Shown here one piece after another: positions 32,430 through 43,505 of a stretch of DNA of 64,000 nucleotides. The notes under the pieces are model-generated. The model saw nothing but the letters and a program-made list of their open reading frames with translations, had not been told where the DNA came from and searched no databases. The DNA is taken from assembly GCA_009667805.1 (NCBI GenBank), contig CM019067.1, positions 69,086,997-69,150,996 of the forward strand, written 5' to 3'. The translations under genes were made by a program, and so were the position numbers. The stretch's first letter is position 1. Every line of letters starts with the position of its first letter. Origin of the DNA: Leptobrachium leishanense. Its lineage: Eukaryota; Chordata; Amphibia; Anura; Megophryidae.

Positions 32430-35400
32430 GTGTGCGAAATGAATTAAATGGGGAGGGTGTGTGTGAAATGAATTAAATGGGGAGGGTGTGTGTGAAATTA
32501 ATTAAATGGGGAGGGTGTGTGTGTGAAATGAAATAAATGGGGAGGGGGTGTGTGAAATTAATTAAATGGGACGGGTGTGTGTGAAATGACTTAAATGGGG
32601 AGGGGGTGTGTTGAATGAATTAAATGGGATGGGGCTGTGTAAAATTAAATGGGGAGGGGGTGTGTTGAATGAATTACATGGGGGTGTGTTGAATGAATTA
32701 AATGGTGTGTTGAATGAATTAAATGGGGGTGTTGAATGAATTAAATGGGGGTGTGTTGAATGAATTAAATGGGGGTGTGTTGAATGAATTAAATGGGGAG
32801 GGGTGTACGAAATGAATTAAATGGGGAGGGGGTGTACGAAATGAATTAAATGGGGAGGGGGTGTACGAAATGAATTAAATGGGGAGGGGGTGTACGAAAT
32901 GAATTAAATGGGGAGGGGGTGTACGAAATGAATTAAATGGGGAGGGGGTGTACGAAATGAATTAAATGGGAGGGGGTGTACGAAATGAATTAAATGGGGA
33001 GGGGGTGTACGAAATGAATTAAATGGGGAGGGGGTGTACGAAATGAATTAAATGGGGAGGGGGTGTGTTGAATGAATTAAATGGGGAGGGGGTGTGTTGA
33101 ATGAATTAAATGGGGGAGGGGTGTGTTGAATGAATTGGAGGGGTGTGTTGAATGAATTAAATGGGGAGGGGCTGTGTGAAATTAAATGGGGAGGGGGTGT
33201 GTTGAATGAATTACATGGGGGTGTGTTGAATGAATTAAATGGGGGTGTGTTGAATTAATTAAATGGGGGTGTGTTGAATGAATTAAATGGGGGTGTGTTG
33301 AATTAATTAAATGGGTGTGTTGAATTAATTAAATGGGTGTGTTGAATTAATTAAATGGGGGTGTGTTGAATTAATTAAATGGGGGTGTGTTGAATGAATT
33401 AAATGGGGGTGTGTTGAATGAATTAAATGGGGGTGTTGAATGAATTAAATGGGGGTGTTGAATGAATTAAATGGGGGTGTGTTGAATGAATTAAATGGGG
33501 GTGTGTTGAATGAATTAAATGGGGAGGGGTGTACGAAATGAATTAAATGGGGAGGGGTGTACGAAATGAATTAAATGGGGAGGGGGTGTACGAAATGAAT
33601 TAAATGGGGAGGGGGGTGTGTTGAATGAATTAAATGGGGGGGTGTTGAATGAATTAAATGGCGGAGGGGTGTGTTGAATGAATTAAATGGGGAGGGGGTG
33701 TACGAAATGAATTAAATGGGGGAGGGGATGTGTTGAATGAATTAATGGGGAGGGGGTGTACGAAATGAATTAAATGGGGAGGGGGTGTACGAAATGAATT
33801 AAATGGGGGAGGGGGTGTGTTGAATGAATTAAATGGGGGAGGGGGTGTGTTGAATGAATTAAATGGGGAGGGGGTGTACGAAATGAATTAAATGGGGGAG
33901 GGGTGTGTTGAATGAATTAAATGGGGAGGGGGTGTACGAAATGAATTAAATGGGGAGGGGGTGTGTTGAATGAATTAAATGGGGAGGGGGTGTACGAAAT
34001 GAATTAAATGGAGGGGGGTGTACGAAATGAATTAAATGGGGAGGGGGTGTACGAAATGAATTAATGGGGAGGGGGTGTGTTGAATGAATTAAATGGGGGA
34101 GGGGGTGTGTTGAATGAATTAAATGGGGAGGGGGTGTACGAATGAATTAAATGGGGAGGGGGTGTACGAAATGAATTAAATGGGGAGGGGGTGTACGAAA
34201 TGAATTAAATGGGGAGGGGTGTACGAAATGAATTAAATGGGGGAGGGGGTGTGTTGAATGAATTAATGGGGAGGGGTGTGTTTGAATGAATTAATGGGGA
34301 GGGGTTGTACGAAATGAATTAAATGGGGGAGGGGTGTGTTGAATGAATTAAATGGGGAGTGGGGTGTACGAAATGAATTAAATGGGGAGGGGGTGTGTTG
34401 AATGAATTAAATGGGGAGGGGGTGTACGAAATGAATTAAATGGGAGGGGGTGTACGAAATGAATTAAATGGGGAGGGGGTGTACGAAATGAATTAATGGG
34501 GAGGGGGTGTGTTTGAATGAATTAAATGGGGAGGGGGGTGTTGAATGATTAAATGGGGAGGGGTGTACGAAATGAAATAAATGGGGGAGGGGTGTGGTTG
34601 AGAAAATGAATTAAATGGGGAGGGGTTGTACGAAAATGAATAAATGGGGAGGGGGTGTACCGAATGAATTAAATGGGGAGGGGGTGTGTTGAATGAATTA
34701 AATGGGGAGGGGGTGTGTTGAATGAATTAAATGGGGAGGGGGTGTGTTGAATGAATTAAATGGGGAGGGGGTGTGTTGAATGAATTAAATGGGGAGGGGG
34801 TGTGTTGATGAATTAAATGGGGAGGGGGTGTGTTGAATGAATTAAATGGGAGAGGGGGTGTGGTTGAATGAATTAAATGGGAGGGGTGTGTTGATGAATT
34901 TAAATGGGGAGGGGGTGTGTTGAATGAATTAAATGGGGGAGGGGGTGTGTTGAATGAATTAAATGGGGAGGGTGTTTGTTGAATGCAATTGGAGGGGTGT
35001 GTTGAATGAATTAAATGGGGAGGGGCTGTGTGAAATTAAATGGGGAGGGGGGTGTGGTTGAATGAATTAAAATGGGGGTGTGTTGAATGAATTAAATGGG
35101 GGGGTGTTGAATGAATTAATGGGGAGTGTGTTGAATGAATTAAATGGGGGGGTGTGTGAAATGAATTAAATGGGGGGGTGTTGAAATGATTAAATGGGGA
35201 GTGCTGTTGAATGAATTAAATGGGTGTGTTGAATGAATTAAATGGGGGTGTGTTGAATGAATTAAATGGGGATGTGTGAATGAATTAAATGGGGAGTGTG
35301 TTGAACTTAATTAAATGGGGAGGGGTTGTACGAAATTGAATTAAATGGAGGAGGGGTGTACGAAATGAATTAAATGGGGAGGGGGGTGTTACGAAATGAA

Positions 35401-36570
35401 TTAAATGGGGAGGGGTGTACGAAATGAATTAAATGGGGAGGGGTGTACGAAATAATTAAATGGGGAGGGGGTGTACGAAATGAATTAAATGGGAGGGGGT
35501 TGTACGAAATGAATTAAATGGGGAGGGGGTGTACGAAATGAATTAAATGGGGAGGGGGGTGTGTTGAATGAATTAAATGGGGAGGGGTGTGTTGAATGAN
35601 NNNNNNNNNNNNNNNNNNNNNNNNNNNNNNNNNNNNNNNNNNNNNNNNNNNNNNNNNNNNNNNNNNNNNNNNNNNNNNNNNNNNNNNNNNNNNNNNNNNA
35701 TGAATTAAATGGGGAGGGGCTGTGTGAAATGAATTAAATGGGGAGGGGCTGTGTGAAATGAATTATGGGGAGGGGCTGTGTGAAATGAATTAAATGGGGA
35801 GGGGCTGTGTGAAATGAATTAAATGGGGAGGGGCTGTGTGAAATGAATTAAATGGGGAGGGGCTGTGTGAAATGAATTAAATGGGGAGGGGCTGTGTGAA
35901 ATGAATTAAATGGGGAGGGGCTGTGTGAAATGAATTAAAATGGGGAGGGGCTGTGTGAAATGAATTAAATGGGGAGGGGCTGTGTGAAATGAATTAAATG
36001 GGGAGGGGCTGTGTGAAATGAATTAAATGGGGAGGGGCTGTGTGAATTAAATGGAGGGGCTGTGTGAAATTAAATGGAGGGGCTGTGTGAAATTAAATGG
36101 AGGGGCTGTGTGAAATTAAATGGAGGGGGTGTGTTGAATTTAAATGGAGGGGGTGTGTTGAATTTAAATGGAGGGGGTGTGTGAAATGAATTAAATGAGG
36201 AGGGGCCGTGTGAAATGAATTAAATGGGGAGGGGCTGTGTGAAATGACTTAAATGGGGAGGGGCTGTGTGAAATGACTTAAATGGGGAGGGCTTGTGTGA
36301 AATGATTAAATGGGAGGGGGTGTGTTAATGAATTAAATGGGGAGGGGGTGTATGAAATGAATTAAATGGAGGGTGTATGTGAAATAAATGGAGGGGCTGT
36401 GTGAAATGAATTAAATGGGGGGGGGCTGTGTGAAATGAATTAAATGGGGAGGGGCTGTGTGAAATGAATTAAATGGGGAGGGGCTGTGTGAAATGAATGG
36501 GGAGGGGCTGTGTGAAATGAATGGGGAGGGGCTGTGTGAAATGAATGGGGAGGGGGTGTGCGAAATGAAT
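32430..36570 (+). repeat. G-rich 29-bp satellite with block-wise subtypes
   Basis: The basic unit is AAATGAATTAAATGGGGAGG plus GGGTGTACG (29 bp). Subtypes differ in the linker: GTGTGTGAAAT at the left edge, GTGTGTTGAAT (29-bp or shortened 24-bp units), GTGTACGAAAT in long uniform runs (for example 32800-33050), and CTGTGTGAAAT dominating 35700-36550. A 23-bp variant (GAAATTAAATGGAGGGGCTG plus TGT) occupies about 36045-36130. Frequent single-base indels between about 34200 and 35400 could be true divergence or long-read errors. No convincing long frame exists in the array. Confidence 0.95.
35600..35699. other. Assembly gap (100 N) inside the satellite
   Basis: Exactly 100 undetermined bases, a size often used as a placeholder for unknown gap length. 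The real array may be much longer. Confidence 0.98.
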
Positions 36571-36574
36571 TAAC

Positions 36575-36668
36575 AAGCCCTCCTCATTTAATTTGTTTAA
36601 TTTCTCCCCCTTCCCATTTTATTAATGTCGCCCTTCCTTGTTAAATTCACCCCCCTCCCATATTCCTT
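36575..36668 (-). repeat. Inverted degenerate units at the satellite edge
   Basis: 'ctcatttaatttgtttaatt', 'ctcccccttcccatttt' and 'ttcacccccctcccat' are reverse-complement versions of the satellite unit. The array changes orientation at about 36572 before giving way to AT-rich element sequence. Confidence 0.7.
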
Positions 36669-36903
36669 TTTTAAATGTTAAAATATAAAGAGGATAAAAG
36701 AAAAAATGTATTTATATTTCAGCTCAAACATAAAGTAAAGGTAGAAAATAATATATATATATATGTGTTATAATTTAATAATTATAAAAATTTCTCCCTA
36801 AATATAGCGGGCAAAATTTTAAGTTGTTAATTTTGTATGGCTTTCAAACGATGTTATAAATCTTCAAATGGCAGAAAAAAGGTTCCCCACCCCTGATGTA
36901 CAG

Positions 36904-37683
36904 GATGAATGATTCCCTATTGTCCTGTGCGGTAATGAGAGACCCGATCACCACCAGGCTGTGCACCTTGGTCTTCTAGATGTATACAGGTTCTCCACTG
37001 CAGGGCCCATTTACACCTTCTATTCTGCAGAGCGCTCCGTGTGGGTGAACCTAATATGTAGGAATAATCTCAGAGGAGGTATTAGGTTTGGCATAGGTAG
37101 GTCGGTACCTGCCTTATGACATACAGGGACGTTGTGCCTGTTAGATGTTGCTAACTGCCTCTGCCCAATTATTATTATTTTTTTCTTGTTAGGTGACTTT
37201 TTATTCGCCTTTTTCCCTTGTCGCGAACAACTCCTCCTCTTTGGCTCCGGGTCTCCAGAAGCTGGAAGTCCCTGAAGCTTTTCTGTGCAGTTTGTGCCCC
37301 TACATAACTTGCATAGCGTAGGAACTGAAACTTGAGTACTGCTACTGACTTACGCTCTTTACATACTCAAGTTCACTAGCACCTGTGCAGAATGATGGAT
37401 CGGAGTTGCGCGCATGCATAGATATGATCCATCAGCTGCCTCTGAGGCCGCTCGCTACAGCACGTGGTCTCAGGGTGACGCTGACCTGCTCTCTGCGTGC
37501 TGACCTCACTAGTGACCTAGCAGCCGGGAGATGTAAAAATCCTATCTGCTGGTGACGTTGGTTGAGGTGTAGGAAACTCCTCCACTTCACTCAGCTTATC
37601 TGTCATATCAGGGCAGATGGGGAGGGGGGCACACCTCACATCCTGACAACTCTAAAACAGGATGAGTGTTCGTGTCCCTTTTA
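36904..37683. other. Presumed intron, no gene seen
   Basis: Normal-complexity sequence. No recognised frame or repeat ends. Confidence 0.35.
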
Positions 37684-38154
37684 GGCTAATGTCAGATGAA
37701 CGCAGTCAAAGCGCACTCTGCATGCGTGCATAACGGACGGATGTACTGACGGAAGATACTGTACACACCACACGGTCGTTTTTTTTAACGGATGTAGAAC
37801 AAAAAAGGGAACTATGTGAATCAAAATGAATTATAATTAAAATCCGGGTACAGTCAGCCAGACCAAAAAACCCTTTGAGCGTCAACGTGATGGACATCGC
37901 AAATGCGCTGCGACTAACGCCGCAGCATAACGCACACAGGCCGCTATGCGGACGTGGCGCACTCTAGGCGCCGTCTTAGCAGTTTTACGTTCTTGCCCAA
38001 CTTGCGTCCGTTTGCCACGTGCGTTGTGCGTGCGCAGTTCGGTGCGCACGTACTTTGTGTGGGTCTCTATTGATCATGATTCTATGCTACGACGGACGTT
38101 AAACTGTGCAGCGACACGGACGTGATCACTGCGTTCGTCTGACGCCGGCCTAAA
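37684..38154. mobile_element. Palindromic MITE, GTCAGACGAACGC family
   Basis: Begins AGGCTAATGTCAGATGAACG and ends CGTTCGTCTGACGCCGGCCT. It is rich in CpG-containing inverted segments ('cggacg', 'cgcactctgc'). The same element is complete at 55824-56281 with the 3-bp duplication TAA. Related pieces lie at 47636-48057, about 55600-55733 and 56836-57186. Confidence 0.78.
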
Positions 38155-39250
38155 GGTCCTAGTCCCTGCTCTTCCATCTGTTTTTCTTGGTTTTTTTTGT
38201 TTTGTTTTGTTTTTTTGAAGCCTTGTAAATCACAAAGCCAGGGAATTACACTTATTTTTTCAGGCAATATACTCTACTAAGTTTATGTGCGTTTAGAAAG
38301 TTGTGTTTTCAATTTTTATTATTTGTGTATTTTGAGATTGAGGCATTTCAAGGTGTGTGAGAAACCTGTCCCCTGTGTGTGTGTGTGAGGGCATCCTTAT
38401 GAAGGTACTTTTGCTGTCATGCCATCAGATCAGTGATTCGTTTGGCTGGCAGAGACTGATGTGAGTTACAGTCGTCCCCCCCCATTCCTGAATCGCGTTG
38501 TGGAGGGGGAGACCTTATTAACTAGATTTATGGCCTGTGACAAAATCATTAAAGCCGTAACTTCCAGTGGCCGTGTGAAGGGGACGAGCACAATGGCACT
38601 TTCTGTATCGTGTTGTCCTCCTTTTATTTGTGCAGCCGACTGCCAATAAGCTGTTAACATTGACTTTCAGGCTTTGAGGTTGATCTGAGGATGGGTGGGA
38701 CGCGGGTACAGGAGCGAGAGAAGAATCATTCTTCCGCCCTCACTTCCAGGGCCCTCTCCTGCCCCTATTGAGCTGGAAACAGTGACCAAGGACAAAAGCT
38801 GTATACACTGTACAAACAGGGAACCAAAGCAGCCGTACACTGACTCATTCTTCACTGTGTGAGAATTGAGGGGGACTCTATTCACTCCCTTTGTGCTGGT
38901 GTCTGTCAACAGCGCTGTTTGAGGCGAGGCCTATTGTGCAGCCCAGTGTTTCGTATTGACCTAAGTCTGTGCCTGCAATGTTCCCAGGGTCGAAGTTGGG
39001 AGCAAGGGAATGTTTGCGAGGGGAGAGGGATGGTGGGGGGGGGGGGGCACAGGCTAAACGCTGCCTGTACACTTCTCATGCGGCCATTTTATAGCTTAAG
39101 CAAAGTTGGTGCATTTATTATAATGCAGATATATATATATATATATATATACATATACATTCCCAAAAATATACGATGCATCAAAGAATAATTAAGACTT
39201 GCAGCAAAGCATATGCGTGTAATGTGCGTATCTCCCTTTTTTTTCTAGCT
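38155..39250. other. Presumed intron, no gene seen
   Basis: A G-homopolymer lies at 39035-39048 and a (TA)n tract near 39129-39150. No gene recognised. Confidence 0.4.
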
Positions 39251-39255
39251 CTCAT

Positions 39256-39633
39256 GGAAGGTATACTTCATATAGGCCCCCTGGCTCTCATTGTGAGGTA
39301 TACTTCATATAGGCCCCCTGGCTCTCAATGTGAGGTATACCTCATACAGGCCCCCGGCTCTAAATGTGAGGTATACTTCATATAGGCCCCATGGCTCTCA
39401 ATGTGAGGTATACCTCATACAGGCCCCCTGGCTCTAAATGTGAGGTATACTTCATACAGGCCCCCTGGCTCTAAATGTGAGGTATACTTCATACAGGCCC
39501 CCTGGCTCTAAATGTGAGGTATACTTCATACAGGCCCCCTGGCTCTAAATGTGAGGTATACTTCATACAGGCCCCCTGGCTCTAAATGTGAGGTATACTT
39601 CATACAGGCCCCCTGGCTCTCAATGTGAGACCT
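39256..39633 (+). repeat. 37-bp minisatellite, about 10 units
   Basis: The unit starts GAGGTATACTTCATACAGGC and continues CCCCTGGCTCTAAATGT. The spacing is 37 bp (for example 39481 to 39518). Left units read 'catataggcc' and 'tctcaatgtg'; right units are almost identical to each other, so the array expanded from the right. Confidence 0.93.
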
Positions 39634-39894
39634 TATCTTTTATGGAGTCGTGACTGTTCAAGTGAACTGTATGTCATGTCCATGTCGGGGCCATGCAGTT
39701 GGTGTAATGTGTGTAAACACCTCAGGGATAATTAGACATGACTTTGCAGCCTGCATATTGTATGGGCTTTCTGGATCTTCACCGGAGATATGTGCATCAT
39801 ACAAGCTCACCGTCTCTCAGATCTAAATCATGTTATACAGACCCTGCGGCTCTGATCACAATGTATAATGTATACAGGACCCAGGACTTTCAGG

Positions 39895-40330
39895 TATTAT
39901 TATTATTGCCATTAATATAGCGCCAACAGTTTCCGCAGCGCTTTACAATAACCAAAGGGAACGAAATCTATATAAACGGACATATGATAGAAAAAAGAGG
40001 TGTATGGGCCCTGCTCATAGGAGCTTACAGTCTAGAGGGATTGGGGTAGAGGAAGACCAGAGGAATTTTACTAGATGGCAGGATCATTAGTGCCAGTGGT
40101 TTGGGAATGGTGAGACCATAGAAGCAGCTTCAATCAAGGGTGAGTAGGTGAGCAGAGGGATGAGTTGCATCAGTGATGCGGTACATTAATCTGAAGAGAT
40201 GGGTTTTTGGGGATTTCTTGAAGGCCTGAAGATCAGGGGAGAGTTTGATAGGGCGAGGCAAGTCATTCCACAGGACTGGTGCTTCCCTTGAGAAGTCTTG
40301 GAGGCGAGAGTTGGCCGTGCGTGTGTAGAC
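39895..40330 (-). mobile_element. Anuran-style dispersed repeat ('atagcgccaac' core)
   Basis: It begins with a (TTA)n tail, then 'aatatagcgccaacag' and 'ccgcagcgctttacaat', and later 'gagcttacagtctagaggg'. Shorter relatives lie at 44401-44535, 52008-52175 and 53598-53770. In reverse orientation it resembles the tail of the L2-like LINE ('ctggcgctatataaat'), so these may be 3' ends of related LINEs. Confidence 0.65.
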
Positions 40331-40502
40331 CGATTAGGTATATTGCCATATACTGGTTCCATGACTAATGGGGTATTTTATACAGATTCTCTTCTCTAAA
40401 AAGAGAAACAAGGCCAATAAAATGCCTTTTATCGTTTCTCTTGTCCAGTGGTTTAAGTACAGATGGGGTTGATAAGCAGCTTCTATTTATTACTATTTTT
40501 AT

Positions 40503-41538
40503 TAGGGATGTACCGCGGCCAGCGTTCCCCTCCGACGCATACTCATCCATCCTGAAGGTCCGGTCGCTTGGCAGTGATGCGTTCCCGCGGCCACTGGGCA
40601 CTCCTGTGACGCTGCCTCTCGGCTGGAGGCAGCGTCACAGATGCGCCCAGCGGCCACGTGATCGCATCACTGCCAATCGACCGGACCTTCAGGATGGGTG
40701 AGTATGCGGATGCGCCGGAGGGGAACGCTGGCCGCGTGCTTTTCATGCACGTGGCCAGCTTCCCCAGCGTTCGAGCTGGGGGCAAATCCACGAGAGCTGG
40801 GGGCAAATCCACGAGAGCTGGGGGCAAATCCACGAGAGCTGGGGGCAAATCCACGAGAGCTGGGGGCAAATCCACGAGAGCTGGGGGCAAATCCACGAGA
40901 GCTGGGGGCAAATCCACGAGAGCTGGGGGCAAATCCACGAGAGCTGGGGGGGGCAAATCCACGTGAGCTGGGGGTATTCTGTATATATATATATATCTCG
41001 GGGGGATATATACATGTGAGCTGGGGGCAAATCCATGTGAGCTGGGGGTATTCTATGTATATATATCTCAGGGGGGGATATATACATGTGAGCTGGGGGC
41101 AAATCCATGAGAGCTGGGGGCATATCCAGGAGAGCTGGGGGCAAATCCACAAGAGCTGGGGGCAAATCCACGAGAGCTGGGGGCAAATCCACGAGAGCTG
41201 GGGGCAAATCCACGAGAGCTGGGGGCAAATGTACGAGAGCTGGGGGCATATCCACGAGAGCTGGGGGCATATCCACGAGAGCTGGGGGCAAGTCCACGAG
41301 AGCGGTCCACGAGAGCTGGGGGCAAGGTACATGTGAGCTGGGGGTATTCTGTATATATATATATATATATATCTCGGGGGGATATATACTTGTAAGCTGG
41401 GGGCATTTTTATATGAGGTCTGTTCTTATTGGAAAGCGTCAAATGACATTAAATAATAGTATCGGTACTCGGTAACGGTGAGTACTTTTAAAAAGTATCG
41501 GTACTCGTTCTTAAAAAAGTGGTATCGGTGCATCCCTA
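40503..41538. mobile_element. Non-autonomous hAT element (family A) copy 3 with large VNTR
   Basis: The ends are TAGGGATGTACCGCGGCC and GGTATCGGTGCATCCCTA. The flanks are CTATTTTTAT on the left and CTATTTAT on the right, an 8-bp duplication with slippage in a T run. The GC-rich inverted half is followed by an expanded array and TATA tracts. It shares its right third with copies 1 and 2 ('tttttatatgaggtctgttc'). Confidence 0.88.
40776..41335 (+). repeat. 21-bp minisatellite inside hAT copy 3
   Basis: The unit is GAGCTGGGGGCAAATCCACG plus A, about 9 units at 40776-40965 and about 11 at 41083-41330. They are separated by diverged units and two TATA tracts (40981-41000, 41056-41066). The period of 21 keeps frames open on both strands (reading RAGGKST on plus, PALVDLP on minus); these are artefacts. 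Confidence 0.93.
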
Positions 41539-42357
41539 CTATTTATTTAGCTTTGTACACAATGAACAGAGCAATATCCTGCTGAGCTGTGACTACGGAG
41601 TCTGGTAATTGGGGAGTAGGGCTCTTTATGTACACGCTACCTATCAATACCAATTAAAGCTGTTCATTCATAAATACAGAATGTACACCCCAGATAAATA
41701 TATAAATATGTGATCAGGGAACCACTGATCAACCAGCCAGTGCTTTTATATGCCAGGTCACGTGTTAAAACGTGTGTTTTACATTGGAGGATGGAAAGAC
41801 TGTATCCCAATGAACACGATTAATAGAGGTTAATTGGATTCCAATTCCTTTCTAATTGAGGCTGGACGTCGCGCAAAGGTCAGAAAGCTGCTAGAGCGCC
41901 TGGTCTGCCATTAAACGCTATATGCGTGTATATACCTGTTTGTAGGGTCTGTCTAGACACTGCCTGTCCTCCCATTAAACAGTCTCCCTCGTGTAGTGCA
42001 GCCACGGATCAGAGACGTGTTACTGATTTAGCGTCTTTGCGCGCATCTGATGGATGCAGGATAATTCACAATGCGTATACGCCAAGGCCTGTTCCTGGGA
42101 ACCATGTCCTTGGGCATATCCATAATGTGCTTTTAAGGCTGTAATTACAATTGTTTCGTACACGACCGCAGTCTGCTTTTTTTATTGTGCGGCTTAGCGC
42201 CAAAGGCAACTAAACTGGGGATTACTGGAGTTTAGATTTGCTTGATGACAACCAGGGTTGAATTAAAATGAAGTAGCGAGGTTAAAATCCAGCTAAACTC
42301 ATGCTAAAAAGATAATATTTTACTACGGTTACTATATAGTCTGTATGGGCCCTCTCT
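41539..42357. other. Presumed intron, no gene seen
   Basis: No recognised frame or repeat ends. Confidence 0.35.
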
Positions 42358-43505
42358 CCCTCTCTTTCGCCGGCCCGCAGTCCCTGTTTCTCACCTTGCC
42401 CCATCTTCCTGGCCCGTTTGTCTCTCTTGCTGCCTCACTTTACAACCCACTGCCTTCCTCGCTTGATCCCTTCCTTCTTCCTTAGCTGGCCCTTTGCCTC
42501 TCTTGCTGGCCATTTCCCTTTCTGGCTGCCTCTCCAGCTAGCCCTCTGCCTCTCTTGCTAGCCGTTTCCCTTTCACGCTGCCTCTCTGGCGGGCCCTCTG
42601 CCTCTCTTGCTGGCTGTTTCCCTTTCTGGCTGCCTCTCTGGCTGACCCTCTGCCTCTCTTGCTGGCCCTCTGCCTTTCTTGCTGGCCCTCTGCCTTTCTT
42701 GCTGGCCCTCTGCCTTTCTTGCTGGCCCTCTGCCTTTCTTGCTGACCCTCTGCCTTTCTTGCTGACCCTCTGCCTTTCTTGCTGACCCTCTGCCTTTCTT
42801 GCTGACCCTCTGCCTTTCTTGCTGACCCTCTGCCTTTCTTGCTGGCCCTCTGCCTTTCTTGCTGACCCTCTGCCTTTCTTGCTGGCCCTCTGCCTTTCTT
42901 GCTGACCCTCTGCCTTTCTTGCTGACCCTCTGCTTTTCTTGCTGACCCTCTGGCTGGCCGTTTCCCTTTCTTGCTGACCCTCTGGCTGGCCGTTTCCCTT
43001 TCTTGCTGACCCTCTGGCTGGCCGTTTCCCTTTCTTGCTGCCGGTTTCCCTTTCTGGCTGCCTCTCTGGCTGGCTCCTTGACTCTTTTGCTGGCCCCTTG
43101 ACTCTCTTGCTGGCCTTCTGACTCTTTGGCTGACTGTTTCTCTTTCTTGCTGCCTCTCTTGATGGCCGTTGCCCTTCCTCGCTGCCTCTCTTGATGGCCG
43201 TTGCCCTTCCTCGCTGCTTCTCTGGCTGTCCCTTCTGATTCTCTGGCTGGCCGTTGCTTTCCTTCGCTGCCTCTCTGGCTGTCCCTCCTGACTCTCTGGC
43301 TGTCCCTCCCTCCTGACTCTCTGGCTGTCCCTCCCTCCTGACTCTCTGGCTGTCCCTCCCTCCTGACTCTCTGGCTGTCCCTCCCTCCTGACTCTCTGGC
43401 TGTCCCTCCCTCCTGACTCTCTGGCTGTCCCTCCTGACTCGCTGGCTGGCCGTTGCTTTCCTTCGTTGCCTCTCTGGCTGGCCCTCTGACTCTCTTCTTC
43501 TGTGT
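42358..43505 (+). repeat. Compound pyrimidine-rich minisatellite, 20-bp and 25-bp units
   Basis: The 20-bp unit GCTGGCCCTCTGCCTTTCTT (alternating with GCTGACCC...) fills about 42630-42950. A 25-bp unit, 'ctggctgtccctccctcctg' plus 'actct', fills about 43270-43430. Mixed units lie at both edges. Because 20 is not a multiple of 3, each frame cycles through all three readings, so frames of over 320 codons stay open in all three minus-strand phases (QERQRVSKKGRG type). These should not be annotated as proteins. Confidence 0.93.

Larger units (their letters stand above)
32089..36895. mobile_element. hAT element (family B) enclosing a >4 kb satellite
   Basis: The ends are CAGGGGTTGGGGAACGTCCG and the inverted partner GGTTCCCCACCCCTG. 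The exact 8-bp duplication ATGTACAG is at 32081-32088 and 36896-36903. About 330 bp of ordinary, GC-rich hAT-like sequence on the left ('ggcccgcaggccgtat') and 300 bp of AT-rich sequence on the right enclose the array. No transposase is seen. The exact duplication around a 4.8 kb object shows that the array is internal to one insertion, not a satellite locus hit by two elements. Confidence 0.9.

Noticed and set aside
32430..36570. CRISPR-like array
   Set aside because: Units are adjoining without unique spacers, in a eukaryotic transposon. It is a satellite.
40543..41442. Pro/Leu-rich and Gly/Ser-rich frames of up to 221 codons
   Set aside because: Produced by the 21-bp array in hAT copy 3. 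Open on both strands and several phases.
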